From: an uncultured Bacteroidota bacterium
GTDB taxonomy: Bacteria; Bacteroidota; Bacteroidia; Chitinophagales; Chitinophagaceae
Assembly (NCBI GenBank): GCA_946479615.1
Contig: CAMLGR010000014.1
Coordinates: forward strand, 1-48,747
DNA: 48,747 nt
Direction: 5' to 3'
Both the position numbers and the translations under genes were made by a program. The notes below the pieces were generated by a model. It was not told where the DNA came from and made no database searches. It was given only the letters and a program-made list of their open reading frames with translations. The first letter of the stretch is position 1, and each line of letters opens with the position of its first letter. Shown here piece by piece: positions 16,400 to 24,021 of this stretch.

Positions 16400-16615
16400 A
16401 TGAAAAAGCTTTTCATCGTTTTGGCTGTATCTAGCCTTGGATTTGTAGCTTGTAACAACGAAGCATCTACTGATTCTTCAGTTCAGGATTCTATCACTAA
16501 AGATTCTTTATTGAAAGATAGCGTAGCTAAAGCTGAAGCTGCTGCTGCTGCATTAGCTACTGATACAACTCATAAAGCTGATACTCTGCCTAAAGTTGAT
16601 ACTGCTAAAAAATAA
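16400..16615 (+). CDS. Small low-complexity lipoprotein
   Basis: From ATG 16400 the product is 71 aa. It has a lipoprotein signal peptide (MKKLFIVLAVSSLGFVAC, with Cys18 as the lipidated residue). The mature part is short and made of Asp/Ser/Thr/Lys/Ala repeats (DSITKDSLLKDSVAK, then AEAAAAALATDTT), so it is probably disordered. The in-frame upstream ATG at 16361 would destroy the signal peptide. Its codon use is notably T-rich and uniform, as in many abundant surface lipoproteins. It is divergent from the ECF sigma gene and ends at a good terminator, so it is a single-gene transcript. Its function is unknown. Confidence 0.75.
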   Translation: MKKLFIVLAVSSLGFVACNNEASTDSSVQDSITKDSLLKDSVAKAEAAAAALATDTTHKADTLPKVDTAKK

Positions 16616-16638
16616 GCTTTCTCAGGCAAGCAATAGTC

Positions 16639-16676
16639 AAAGCCATCTGCATTTGCGGGTGGCTTTAACTTTTTTG
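16639..16676 (+). terminator. Rho-independent terminator of the lipoprotein gene
   Basis: AAAGCCA (16639-16645) pairs with TGGCTTT (16660-16666), and AACTTTTTT follows. It lies 24 bp after the lipoprotein stop codon. Confidence 0.7.
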
Positions 16677-16687
16677 GGAAAGGAGAT

Positions 16688-16759
16688 ATTGGGAAATTTC
16701 AGATGGGTTCGGAAGAGTACAAACATCTTGCCCACTTCCCTGCAGGTCAATTTCCCAAT
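16688..16759. repeat. Palindromic ATTGGGAAATT element
   Basis: ATTGGGAAATT (16688-16698) and AATTTCCCAAT (16749-16759) are exact 11-base inverted repeats 50 bases apart. They lie between the lipoprotein terminator and the helicase promoter. Confidence 0.6.
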
Positions 16760-16801
16760 GCTCCCCCGATTTAAATTCATCCCGCTACCAGCCAAATAGG
16801 C

Positions 16802-16809
16802 TACCTTTG
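16802..16809 (+). promoter_or_regulatory. -7 box for the DEAD-box helicase gene
   Basis: TACCTTTG is a perfect TAnnTTTG, 27 bases before the GTG start at 16837, giving a leader of about 20 nt. No TTG is seen at -33. Confidence 0.5.
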
Positions 16810-16836
16810 CACCCACATTTTAAATTATAGATATCA

Positions 16837-18492
16837 GTGACCACATTTGAATCATTAGGAATAGAAGAAGGATTATTGAATTCCATCAAGGTTCTCGGAT
16901 TTACAGAGCCTACGCCGATCCAGGAAAAAGCCATCCCGGTTTTATTACAGGGCACCAAGGATTTTATAGGGCTCGCACAAACCGGTACCGGTAAGACGGC
17001 TGCTTTTGGGCTACCGCTTTTGCAATTGCTCCGCAAGGAAGATAAATTCCCGCAGGCATTGATCATTTGCCCTACCCGCGAATTATGTCTCCAGATCGCC
17101 AACGACCTGGATTCTTTCAAGAACAAAAAAGACCATATTTCGGTGACAGCCGTTTACGGCGGTACACCCATTGGTGCACAGATCAGGGATCTTAAAAGAG
17201 GCACCCATGTTGTCGTAGCGACACCGGGCCGCCTGATCGACCTGATCGAACGCAAAGCGATCAATCTCGAAAAGATATTCTACGTAGTACTCGATGAAGC
17301 CGATGAAATGCTGAACATGGGTTTTAAGGATGATATCGAATTCATTCTGAAGAATACCCCCAACCGCCAGAGCACCTGGCTGTTCAGTGCTACCATGCCT
17401 AACGAGATCAGGCAGGTGAGCAAGAAGTACATGGACAAACCTTTCGAGATCACCATTGGAAAAAAGAACGAAGGTTCTGCCAATATCGATCACCAGTACT
17501 ATAGTACACAACATGCCAACCGCTATGAGACATTGAAACGCATCATCGATTTCAATCCTGGTTTGTATGGCATTATTTTCACACGTACGAAAGCAGATGC
17601 GCAGGGCATTACCGAACAACTGATCCGTGAAGGATATGATATCGAGGCATTGCATGGTGACCTTACCCAGCAGCAACGCGATAAGGTCATGGCCCGCTTC
17701 CGCGAAAAAAGTATACAGATACTCATTGCTACCGATGTGGCTGCACGGGGAATCGATGTACAGGGCATCACCCACGTCATCAATTACGAACTTCCTGACG
17801 ATACAGAAGTATACACGCACCGGAGTGGACGTACCGGCCGCGCTGGTAAAAGCGGTATTTCAATTTCGATCGTTACGCCTAAAGAAATATACAGGTTGCG
17901 CCAGATCGAAAAACTGGTCAATACCCGTTTTCATAAAATGGATATTCCTTCGGGAAAAGATGTCTGCCGCAAACAGTTCTTTCATTTTATCGATAAAATG
18001 CTGGAAGCAGATATCAGCCACGGCGAATATGAAGCCTACCTGCCGGTATTAAAAGAGAAATTTGCCAACGTAGAAAAAGAAGAGATCCTGCAACGTGTAG
18101 CTGCACTGGAGTTTGATCGCTTCCTGAAATATTATGAAAATGCAGCCGACCTGAATCTTCGTGATGAAAGAGGAAGAGGAGACAGGGGCGACCGCCAGGC
18201 TCCACGTGATACAAGAGGAAGAAGCTTTGAAAGATCGGGCAATTACCAACGCTTGTTTGTTAATCTTGGTACCAAGGATGGTTTTTATAAAGCGAGCTTT
18301 TTGCAATTCATTTTAGATATGAGTGAATTAAAGAAAGATGTACTGGGCCGCATTGATATGAAAGAGATGAATAGTTGGGTAGAGATCGAAGCCGGGGCTG
18401 CTAAAAAAATGATCCGCGCGATCGATGGAAAAAACTACCGGGGCAGAAAAATAAGAATGAATGATGCCGAAAGCGGCGCCCGCAGAAAATAA
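16837..18492 (+). CDS. deaD: DEAD-box RNA helicase (DeaD/CsdA-like)
   Basis: The 551-aa helicase has the full set of motifs: Q-motif GFTEPTPIQEKAIPVLL, Walker A AQTGTGKT (48-55), PTREL, TPGR, DEAD in VLDEADEML (about 150), SATMP, and ATDVAARGIDV plus HRSGRTGRAGKSG of the second RecA domain. The C-terminus, after an RG-rich stretch (RDERGRGDRGDR), carries a DbpA-type RNA-binding domain (from about 468: YQRLFVNLGTKDGFYK). These proteins remodel RNA in ribosome assembly and mRNA decay, often in the cold. The start is GTG at 16837, directly before MTTFESLG, with a -7 box upstream. The phe leader promoter begins 12 bp after the stop. Confidence 0.96.
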   Translation: MTTFESLGIEEGLLNSIKVLGFTEPTPIQEKAIPVLLQGTKDFIGLAQTGTGKTAAFGLPLLQLLRKEDKFPQALIICPTRELCLQIANDLDSFKNKKDHISVTAVYGGTPIGAQIRDLKRGTHVVVATPGRLIDLIERKAINLEKIFYVVLDEADEMLNMGFKDDIEFILKNTPNRQSTWLFSATMPNEIRQVSKKYMDKPFEITIGKKNEGSANIDHQYYSTQHANRYETLKRIIDFNPGLYGIIFTRTKADAQGITEQLIREGYDIEALHGDLTQQQRDKVMARFREKSIQILIATDVAARGIDVQGITHVINYELPDDTEVYTHRSGRTGRAGKSGISISIVTPKEIYRLRQIEKLVNTRFHKMDIPSGKDVCRKQFFHFIDKMLEADISHGEYEAYLPVLKEKFANVEKEEILQRVAALEFDRFLKYYENAADLNLRDERGRGDRGDRQAPRDTRGRSFERSGNYQRLFVNLGTKDGFYKASFLQFILDMSELKKDVLGRIDMKEMNSWVEIEAGAAKKMIRAIDGKNYRGRKIRMNDAESGARRK

Positions 18493-18504
18493 GTGAACGA
18501 AAAA

Positions 18505-18536
18505 TTGTTTCGAATAGCACACGCGCCGTATATTTG
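18505..18536 (+). promoter_or_regulatory. -33/-7 promoter of the aromatic amino acid operon
   Basis: TTG at 18505-18507 and TATATTTG at 18529-18536 are separated by 21 bases, matching the Bacteroidota promoter pattern. Transcription should start around 18541-18544, at or just before the leader peptide ATG. Confidence 0.75.
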
Positions 18537-18543
18537 TTTCAGT

Positions 18544-18636
18544 ATGACAATCGCACAAACATTTACCCGCTTTTATTTTTACTTCTTTTATTTTAAAATG
18601 AAGCCGGGAGTGCTTTTGTTGAACGCCAGTTATTGA
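18544..18636 (+). CDS. Phe/Tyr-rich leader peptide of the pheA operon
   Basis: A 30-codon frame reads MTIAQTFTRFYFYFFYFK followed by 12 more residues ending ASY and TGA. Residues 10-17 are eight consecutive aromatic codons, five Phe and three Tyr (18571-18594). The frame starts right after a strong promoter, is too short for a normal protein, and is followed by a terminator and then pheA, the first committed gene of phenylalanine synthesis. This is the architecture of E. coli pheL-type attenuation. I infer that ribosome stalling at the aromatic codons reports charged tRNA-Phe and tRNA-Tyr levels. Having both amino acids in the run fits an operon that makes both. Confidence 0.85.
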   Translation: MTIAQTFTRFYFYFFYFKMKPGVLLLNASY

Positions 18637-18689
18637 TAACAACTAAAAATCAACATAAGAATCCCGGCCAAAAGGCCGGGATTTTTTTT
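18603..18689 (+). promoter_or_regulatory. Transcription attenuator: antiterminator segment plus terminator hairpin
   Basis: The terminator has a 10-bp perfect stem, AATCCCGGCC / GGCCGGGATT (18660-18669 and 18674-18683), with an AAAA loop and eight T. The segment GCCGGGA (18603-18609), 8 bases after the last aromatic codon and inside the leader frame, is exactly complementary to TCCCGGC (18662-18668). The two pairings are mutually exclusive. A ribosome stalled early in the Phe/Tyr run leaves 18603-18609 free to form the antiterminator; one that reaches the TGA covers it and lets the terminator form. pheA starts 86 bp beyond the terminator. Confidence 0.82.
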
Positions 18690-18694
18690 GACCC

Positions 18695-18755
18695 TTGAAC
18701 ATTGAATATTAATCCTGGGACAGTCAATAAAGAATAATCAATAATCAATGTTCAA
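18695..18755. repeat. Palindromic TTGAACATTGA element
   Basis: TTGAACATTGA (18695-18705) and TCAATGTTCAA (18745-18755) are exact inverted repeats between the attenuator and pheA. A similar TATTGAATA palindrome is at 38595-38640. Reading pheA from ATG 18748 would translate part of this repeat. Confidence 0.6.
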
Positions 18756-18774
18756 TATCAAGTTCGGGAACATT

Positions 18775-19662
18775 ATGGTAAGTAAAAATGAAAATAGTAC
18801 AAGTGTAAACACTGCTCCGAAAAATGGGCGGTATGCTATACAGGGATATGAAGGCAGCTTTCACCAGGAAGCAGCCCGCCAGTTCTTTGGCAAAGACACA
18901 GAAGTCCTGCCCTGCGCCACCTTCCGTGATGTGATCAAAATTGCAGGTAATAAAAAAGAAAGCGATGGAGGTGTCATGGCCATTGAAAATTCGATCGCCG
19001 GCAGCATCCTCGCCAATTATAATTTATTGCAACGTTCCGGCCTGAAGATCATTGGCGAAGTATACCTGCATATCAAACAGAATTTATTGGTCAACCCCGG
19101 CGTCAAGCTCGAAGATATCCGCGAAGTCCATTCACATACCATGGCATTACAGCAATGTCATGATTTCCTCGATAAGTATAAATGGAAACTGGTAGAAACA
19201 GAAGATACCGCGCTTAGCGCCAAACATATCCACCAACACAAAAGCAAACATATTGCAGCTATTGCCAGCAAACTCGCTGCTGAATTATTTGACCTGGATA
19301 TGATCGCACCGGCCATACAAACGATGAAAAATAATTATACCCGTTTCCTCGTGCTGCAGCGGGAGGATATGGCGGTCACGGTCGATGATGCCAATAAAGC
19401 ATCGGTCAACTTTCATACTGATCACTCCAAGGGAAGCCTGGCTAAAGTGCTGACCAGGATCGCGGAAGGGAATATTAACCTTAGCAAACTGCAAAGTTTC
19501 CCGATTCCCGGTACCGATTTTCAATATAGTTTTCATGCTGATATGGAATTTGATTCGCCGGAACAATTCATTAAAGTGATAGAAGCGATCAAACCATTGA
19601 CGGCAGAGTTAAAAATCTATGGTATCTATAAAAGAGGAGAGTGGAAAAAGGAAAGTAAATAA
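18775..19662 (+). CDS. pheA: Prephenate dehydratase
   Basis: This 295-aa enzyme converts prephenate to phenylpyruvate for phenylalanine synthesis. The catalytic domain (about 17-195) has QGYEGSFHQEAARQFF, the GVMAIENSIAGSI motif and the NNYTRF motif with the catalytic Thr (about 187-192). A C-terminal ACT domain (about 212-285, KGSLAKVLTRIAEGNINLSK) binds Phe in relatives; the usual ESRP signature is replaced by LQSFP. No chorismate mutase domain is fused, since that activity is on the DAHP synthase gene downstream. The start is ATG 18775, because the upstream ATG at 18748 belongs to a repeat. It is the first structural gene after the attenuator. Confidence 0.95.
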   Translation: MVSKNENSTSVNTAPKNGRYAIQGYEGSFHQEAARQFFGKDTEVLPCATFRDVIKIAGNKKESDGGVMAIENSIAGSILANYNLLQRSGLKIIGEVYLHIKQNLLVNPGVKLEDIREVHSHTMALQQCHDFLDKYKWKLVETEDTALSAKHIHQHKSKHIAAIASKLAAELFDLDMIAPAIQTMKNNYTRFLVLQREDMAVTVDDANKASVNFHTDHSKGSLAKVLTRIAEGNINLSKLQSFPIPGTDFQYSFHADMEFDSPEQFIKVIEAIKPLTAELKIYGIYKRGEWKKESK

Positions 19663-19681
19663 TTATAACGTATAGTAGGAT

Positions 19682-20839
19682 ATGCACACAAGTAAGCGAC
19701 TGGAAGGAATTGGTGAATATTATTTTTCGCAAAAACTGCGGGAGATAGATGAATTGAATAAACAGGGTAAACAGGTGATCAACCTGGGTATTGGTAGTCC
19801 TGACCTGCCGCCGCACCCGGATGTCATCAAAGCATTGCAGGAAGAGAGTGCCAGGCCTGGTGTACATGCTTATCAATCTTATAAAGGATCGCCGGTATTG
19901 CGGAAGGCTATGAGCGACTGGTATAAAAAGTGGTACAGTGTAGCGTTAAATGCTGATACGGAAATATTGCCATTGATCGGAAGTAAAGAAGGCATCATGC
20001 ACATCTGCATGACTTATCTCAATGAAGGCGATAAAGCATTGGTGCCTGATCCGGGCTATCCTACTTACCACAGCGCGGTAAAACTTGCAGGAGGGAAAGT
20101 CGTCTCTTATGAATTGAAAAAGAAAAATAATTACGAACCGGATTTCGATAAGCTGGAAAAAAGCAAACTGGGAAAAGTAAAACTCATGTTTGTCAATTAC
20201 CCGCAAATGCCAACGGGTCAGTTACCATCCGAAGAATTATTCAAAAAAATAGTAGCCTTCGGAAAAAAGCATGGCATTCTTATCGTTCATGATGATCCGT
20301 ATAGCTTTATTTTAAATGAAACCCCGGCCAGTTTATTAAGTGTGGAAGGAGCCAAAGATTGTGTGATCGAATTGAACTCATTAAGTAAATCGCATAATAT
20401 GGCTGGTTGGCGGGTGGGCATGCTTTGCGGGGCCAGGGAAAGAATAGAAGAAGTATTGCGGTTTAAAAGCAATATGGATAGCGGTATGTTCCTGCCGGTG
20501 CAACTGGCAGCTGCCAAAGCGCTTTCATTGGGAAAGGAATGGCACGAAGAAGTAAATAATATATACCTGGAAAGAAGAAATAAGGCATTTGAATTGCTCG
20601 ACCTGTTGGGTTGCAGCTATTCTGCAGGACAGGCAGGTATGTTTGTGTGGGCAGCTGTTCCTTCGGCGTATAAGGACGGTTATGCGTTAAGTGATGAAGT
20701 ACTGTATAAAGCATCGGTATTTATTACGCCCGGTGGCATATTCGGTAAAGGAGGTGCAAAATATGTACGCGTAAGTTTATGCAGTACCAAAGAAAAGATC
20801 AGTGAAAGTATAGAAAGAGTAAAATCGATTCATAATTAA
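19682..20839 (+). CDS. Class I aminotransferase, likely aromatic/prephenate-pathway
   Basis: The 385-aa PLP enzyme is a fold-type-I aminotransferase with INLGIGSPDLPPHP near the N-terminus, DPGYPTYHSAV, HDDPYSF and the PLP lysine Lys236 in SLSKSHNMAGWRVG. The usual NPTG loop reads YPQMPTG. Its place 19 bp after pheA and 20 bp before tyrA indicates that it transaminates phenylpyruvate and 4-hydroxyphenylpyruvate to Phe and Tyr. That assignment comes from context; the sequence alone would also fit other amino acids, such as LL-diaminopimelate-type enzymes. Confidence 0.9.
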   Translation: MHTSKRLEGIGEYYFSQKLREIDELNKQGKQVINLGIGSPDLPPHPDVIKALQEESARPGVHAYQSYKGSPVLRKAMSDWYKKWYSVALNADTEILPLIGSKEGIMHICMTYLNEGDKALVPDPGYPTYHSAVKLAGGKVVSYELKKKNNYEPDFDKLEKSKLGKVKLMFVNYPQMPTGQLPSEELFKKIVAFGKKHGILIVHDDPYSFILNETPASLLSVEGAKDCVIELNSLSKSHNMAGWRVGMLCGARERIEEVLRFKSNMDSGMFLPVQLAAAKALSLGKEWHEEVNNIYLERRNKAFELLDLLGCSYSAGQAGMFVWAAVPSAYKDGYALSDEVLYKASVFITPGGIFGKGGAKYVRVSLCSTKEKISESIERVKSIHN

Positions 20840-20859
20840 TAATTATACAGGGCAATTGC

Positions 20860-21708
20860 ATGTTTAATAATGTTACCATAGTCGGTGTAGGTTTGATCAG
20901 CGGGTCTTTTGCGCTGGGGCTGAAAGAAAGAGGAATGGCCAGGCATATTATTGGTGTGAGCCGTACAGAAGCGAGCAGCCGGAAAGCTCTTGACCTGGGA
21001 TTGATCGATGAAGCGCTATCATTGGAAGAAGCCGTACGCAAAAGCGATCTTATTTATGTTGCGATCCCTGTAGATGCGACATTGCCGGTAATGAAAACGA
21101 TCATGGACATGGTAACTCCTGCACAAATTGTAGCCGATGCAGGATCTACCAAACAGGTTTTATGTGCAGAATTGGCAGAACACCCGATGCGCAAACGATT
21201 TGTAGCGACCCACCCGATGTGGGGAACCGAATACAGTGGTCCCGAAGCAGCAGTACGTGATGCATTTGCAGGTCGCGCCTGTGTGATCTGTGAAAAAGAA
21301 AAATCCGATGAAGAAGCAGTTGCTGCTATTGAAAAAGTATACCGTGCATTAGGAATGCACATGATCTATATGAATGCAGATGATCATGATATGCACACAG
21401 CATATATCAGTCATATTTCCCATATCACTTCTTTTGCACTTGCCAATACCGTATTGGAAAAAGAAAGAGAGGACAACGCGATCTTCGAACTGGCTTCTGC
21501 CGGTTTTGAAAGCACGGTGCGGCTGGCAAAAAGCAATCCCGCGATGTGGGCGCCTATCTTCATGCAGAACCGGGAAAATATACTGGATGTTTTGAATGAG
21601 CATATTTCGCAGTTGCGAAAATTCAAAGCCTGCCTGGAAAAAGAAAATGAAGCGTATTTGCTGGAACTGATCGAGAATGCAAATAAGATCAGGAGGATAA
21701 TTAAATAG
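20860..21708 (+). CDS. tyrA: Prephenate dehydrogenase
   Basis: The 282-aa protein has an N-terminal Rossmann fold (VTIVGVGLISGSFALGL) and the prephenate dehydrogenase body (VADAGSTKQVL, ATHPMWGTEYSGPEAA, then DDHDMHTAYISHISHITSFAL with the catalytic His). It oxidises prephenate to 4-hydroxyphenylpyruvate for tyrosine. There is no fused chorismate mutase and no C-terminal ACT domain, so feedback control may lie elsewhere in the pathway, for example at the attenuator. A repetitive GTGAATGGTG tract begins at its stop codon. Confidence 0.94.
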   Translation: MFNNVTIVGVGLISGSFALGLKERGMARHIIGVSRTEASSRKALDLGLIDEALSLEEAVRKSDLIYVAIPVDATLPVMKTIMDMVTPAQIVADAGSTKQVLCAELAEHPMRKRFVATHPMWGTEYSGPEAAVRDAFAGRACVICEKEKSDEEAVAAIEKVYRALGMHMIYMNADDHDMHTAYISHISHITSFALANTVLEKEREDNAIFELASAGFESTVRLAKSNPAMWAPIFMQNRENILDVLNEHISQLRKFKACLEKENEAYLLELIENANKIRRIIK

Positions 21709-21800
21709 TGAGTGGTGAATAGTGAATGGTGGGCGGGAATTATGAATTATGAGTTATGAATGGTGAGCAGGATTATTAGCCACTTTCCGCTTCCCACTTG
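21707..21800. repeat. Repetitive GTGAATGGTG/GAATTATGA tract after tyrA
   Basis: The tract contains GTGAGTGGTGAATAGTGAAT and then several GAATTATGA-like units, ending in TTCCGCTTCCCAC, a partial complement of the earlier GTGGGCGGGAA. It is the only long gap (180 bp) inside the aromatic operon. Related sequence occurs at 44876-44941 and, in reverse orientation, inside aroA (24676-24711). No terminator is evident, so the operon may read through. Confidence 0.6.
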
Positions 21801-21888
21801 CTGTATTACTCAAAAGGACAAATTAATAACGTATAATAAACATCCCTTAACAAAGAGGGCATTAACTTTACAACTCAATACTAAGAAT

Positions 21889-22977
21889 ATGCAAACAGCA
21901 GAACAAAGCAAAGATACAGCCGTACAAAAAGCATGGAACAAAAAGCCGCTTATCATCAGTGGGCCATGCAGCGCTGAAACTGAAGAACAGGTAATGGCGA
22001 CGGCGCAACGGCTGGCTGCCACCGGTAAAGTAGATATGTTAAGAGCCGGCATCTGGAAACCACGTACCAAACCAGGTATGTTTGAAGGCATTGGTGCTAA
22101 AGGATTGCCCTGGTTACAGGCCGCTAAAAAAGCAACTGGTTTGCCCACTACCGTAGAAGTGGCTACCGGTAAACAGGTGCAGGATGCACTCACCTTTGAT
22201 GTAGATGTGTTATGGATCGGTGCGCGTACAACCGTGAACCCGTTCAGTGTGCAGGAAGTGGCCGATGCATTAAGAGGTGTTGACGTGCCCGTGCTGATCA
22301 AAAACCCCATCAACCCCGATCTTGAATTATGGAGCGGTGCCGTAGAACGTGTAGCAAGAGCCGGTGTAAAACAAATCGGGTTGATCCATCGCGGTTTTTC
22401 TTCGTATGGAAATACGGAATACAGGAACGCTCCCATGTGGCACCTGGCGATTGAAATGAAATTGCGCAATCCTGAATTGCCGATCATCAACGATCCTTCG
22501 CATATCTGTGGCCGTCGTGATATTTTGCTCGAAGTCATGCAACGCGCGATCGATCTCGATTATGATGGTCTCATGATCGAAAGTCATATCGATCCTGATA
22601 ATGCCTGGAGCGATGCCAAACAACAGGTAACACCCGAGCGCCTGAAAGAAATGCTGGAAACTCTTATCTGGAGAAAAGAAGATGTCAACTCGGAAGAATA
22701 TCATGCAGCTCTGGAAAAACTGCGCCAGCAGATCAACCACCTCGATGACGAACTGATGCAGATACTCAGCCAGCGGATGAAAACAGCCGAGAAGATCGGG
22801 GAGTATAAAAAAAGCAATAACATCACGATCCTTCAAACCAACCGCTGGAACGAAATCATCGAGCGCGCTTTTGTAAAAGGCGATAAACTCGGCCTGAGCC
22901 GTGAGTTCATCACTAAATATTTTGATGCCGTGCATATGGAAAGCATCAATCACCAGAAGAAAGTACTCGATGCCTGA
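21889..22977 (+). CDS. Bifunctional DAHP synthase / chorismate mutase
   Basis: The 362-aa protein fuses two enzymes at opposite ends of the shikimate route. Residues 1 to about 260 are a type I-beta DAHP synthase (SGPCSAETEEQ, RAGIWKPRTKPGMFEG, KNPINPDLELWSGAVERV, NDPSHICGRRD). Residues about 270-355 are an AroQ-type chorismate mutase (LEKLRQQINHLDDELMQILS, RMKTAEKIGEYKK). In this type of fusion the mutase domain often mediates feedback by prephenate or chorismate; that is family knowledge, not visible here. The start is ATG 21889; the longer frame from 21760 translates repeat DNA. TAACTTTA just upstream is one base off a -7 box, so an internal promoter is possible. Confidence 0.95.
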   Translation: MQTAEQSKDTAVQKAWNKKPLIISGPCSAETEEQVMATAQRLAATGKVDMLRAGIWKPRTKPGMFEGIGAKGLPWLQAAKKATGLPTTVEVATGKQVQDALTFDVDVLWIGARTTVNPFSVQEVADALRGVDVPVLIKNPINPDLELWSGAVERVARAGVKQIGLIHRGFSSYGNTEYRNAPMWHLAIEMKLRNPELPIINDPSHICGRRDILLEVMQRAIDLDYDGLMIESHIDPDNAWSDAKQQVTPERLKEMLETLIWRKEDVNSEEYHAALEKLRQQINHLDDELMQILSQRMKTAEKIGEYKKSNNITILQTNRWNEIIERAFVKGDKLGLSREFITKYFDAVHMESINHQKKVLDA

Positions 22978-22985
22978 ACCTTTAA

Positions 22986-24020
22986 ATGCTTAATAAGCTG
23001 ATGCAGAAACGGACATACAAATTTTCCAATTCATCGGTTGATTATTACCTGTCGCACGGAATAGCTCACCTGAAAAAGATCGCCGATCCAAAGAATGCGA
23101 TCATTGTAACAGATGAGAATGTATATGGTCATCATGCAAAAAGATTCAAAGGCTGGAATACCATCGTATTAAAACCGGGCGAAGATTATAAAGTACAGGA
23201 GACCGTAGATGCAGTGATCGAGCAGTTGATCACGATGGAAGCGGATCGCAAAACAACATTGATCGGTGTAGGCGGTGGTGTCGTTACTGATATTACCGGT
23301 TATACCGCTTCTGTGTATATGCGCGGCATTCCTTTCGGGTTTGTACCTACTTCCATCCTGGCAATGGTAGATGCATCGATCGGTGGTAAGAACGGGATCG
23401 ATGTAGGCGTATATAAAAACATGGTGGGTATTATCCGTCAGCCAAAATTTATTTTACACGATCTTATTTTCCTCGACACCTTACCACAAGCTGAATGGGA
23501 AAACGGTTTTGCTGAGATCATCAAACATGCCTGTATCAAAGATGCAGCTATGTTCCGGGAACTGGAAGCCAACTCATTTAAAAGTTACCAGGGGAAAAAG
23601 AAAGCCGTTGCTCAATTGATCGAACGCAATGCTGTTATCAAAACCAAAGTCGTACAGCAGGATGAATTTGAAACAGGAGAAAGAAAGTTGTTGAACTTTG
23701 GTCATACACTCGGTCATGCGCTGGAAAATCAATATGAATTATCGCATGGACAGGCAGTTGCTATTGGTATGACCTATGCCTCACTCATTTCGGAACAATT
23801 ACTGGGTTTTAAAGAAGCTGACCGCGTAACCAGGCTGATCCTCCAATACGATCTTCCGACGTATGCAGAATTCGATAAGCCAAAAGTTTTTGAAATCATG
23901 AGGATGGATAAGAAACGGGAGAGAAAAGAATTGAACTATATATTACTGGAAAAAATTGGTAAGGGCGTGATCAAACCGGTACCGGTAAACCAGTTGGAAA
24001 AAATTATTCAAAATTTATAA
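22986..24020 (+). CDS. aroB: 3-dehydroquinate synthase
   Basis: The 344-aa NAD-dependent enzyme cyclises DAHP to 3-dehydroquinate. Hallmarks are IGVGGGVVTDITGYTASVYM, the VPTSILAMVDASIGGKNGID substrate and metal region, and LLNFGHTLGHALE with a metal-binding His pair. The N-terminus is close to the normal length. ATG 22986 lies 8 bp after the DAHP synthase stop; ATG 23001 is an alternative that would remove five residues. Together with the neighbours it supplies chorismate, but aroD/Q, aroE and aroK are not in the window. Confidence 0.96.
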   Translation: MLNKLMQKRTYKFSNSSVDYYLSHGIAHLKKIADPKNAIIVTDENVYGHHAKRFKGWNTIVLKPGEDYKVQETVDAVIEQLITMEADRKTTLIGVGGGVVTDITGYTASVYMRGIPFGFVPTSILAMVDASIGGKNGIDVGVYKNMVGIIRQPKFILHDLIFLDTLPQAEWENGFAEIIKHACIKDAAMFRELEANSFKSYQGKKKAVAQLIERNAVIKTKVVQQDEFETGERKLLNFGHTLGHALENQYELSHGQAVAIGMTYASLISEQLLGFKEADRVTRLILQYDLPTYAEFDKPKVFEIMRMDKKRERKELNYILLEKIGKGVIKPVPVNQLEKIIQNL

Positions 24021-24021
24021 C

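Noticed and set aside
17083..17820. Long open frame (245 codons) on the minus strand
   Set aside because: It lies wholly inside the DEAD-box helicase gene on the opposite strand, has no recognisable domain, and reflects codon bias of the real gene.
21707..21888. Second attenuator before the DAHP synthase gene
   Set aside because: I found no short frame with aromatic codon runs and no GC-rich hairpin with a T run; only simple repeats are present.
22327..22953. Minus-strand open frame of 208 codons, and a similar one at 21810-22538
   Set aside because: Both are antisense to the DAHP synthase-chorismate mutase gene and have no family features.
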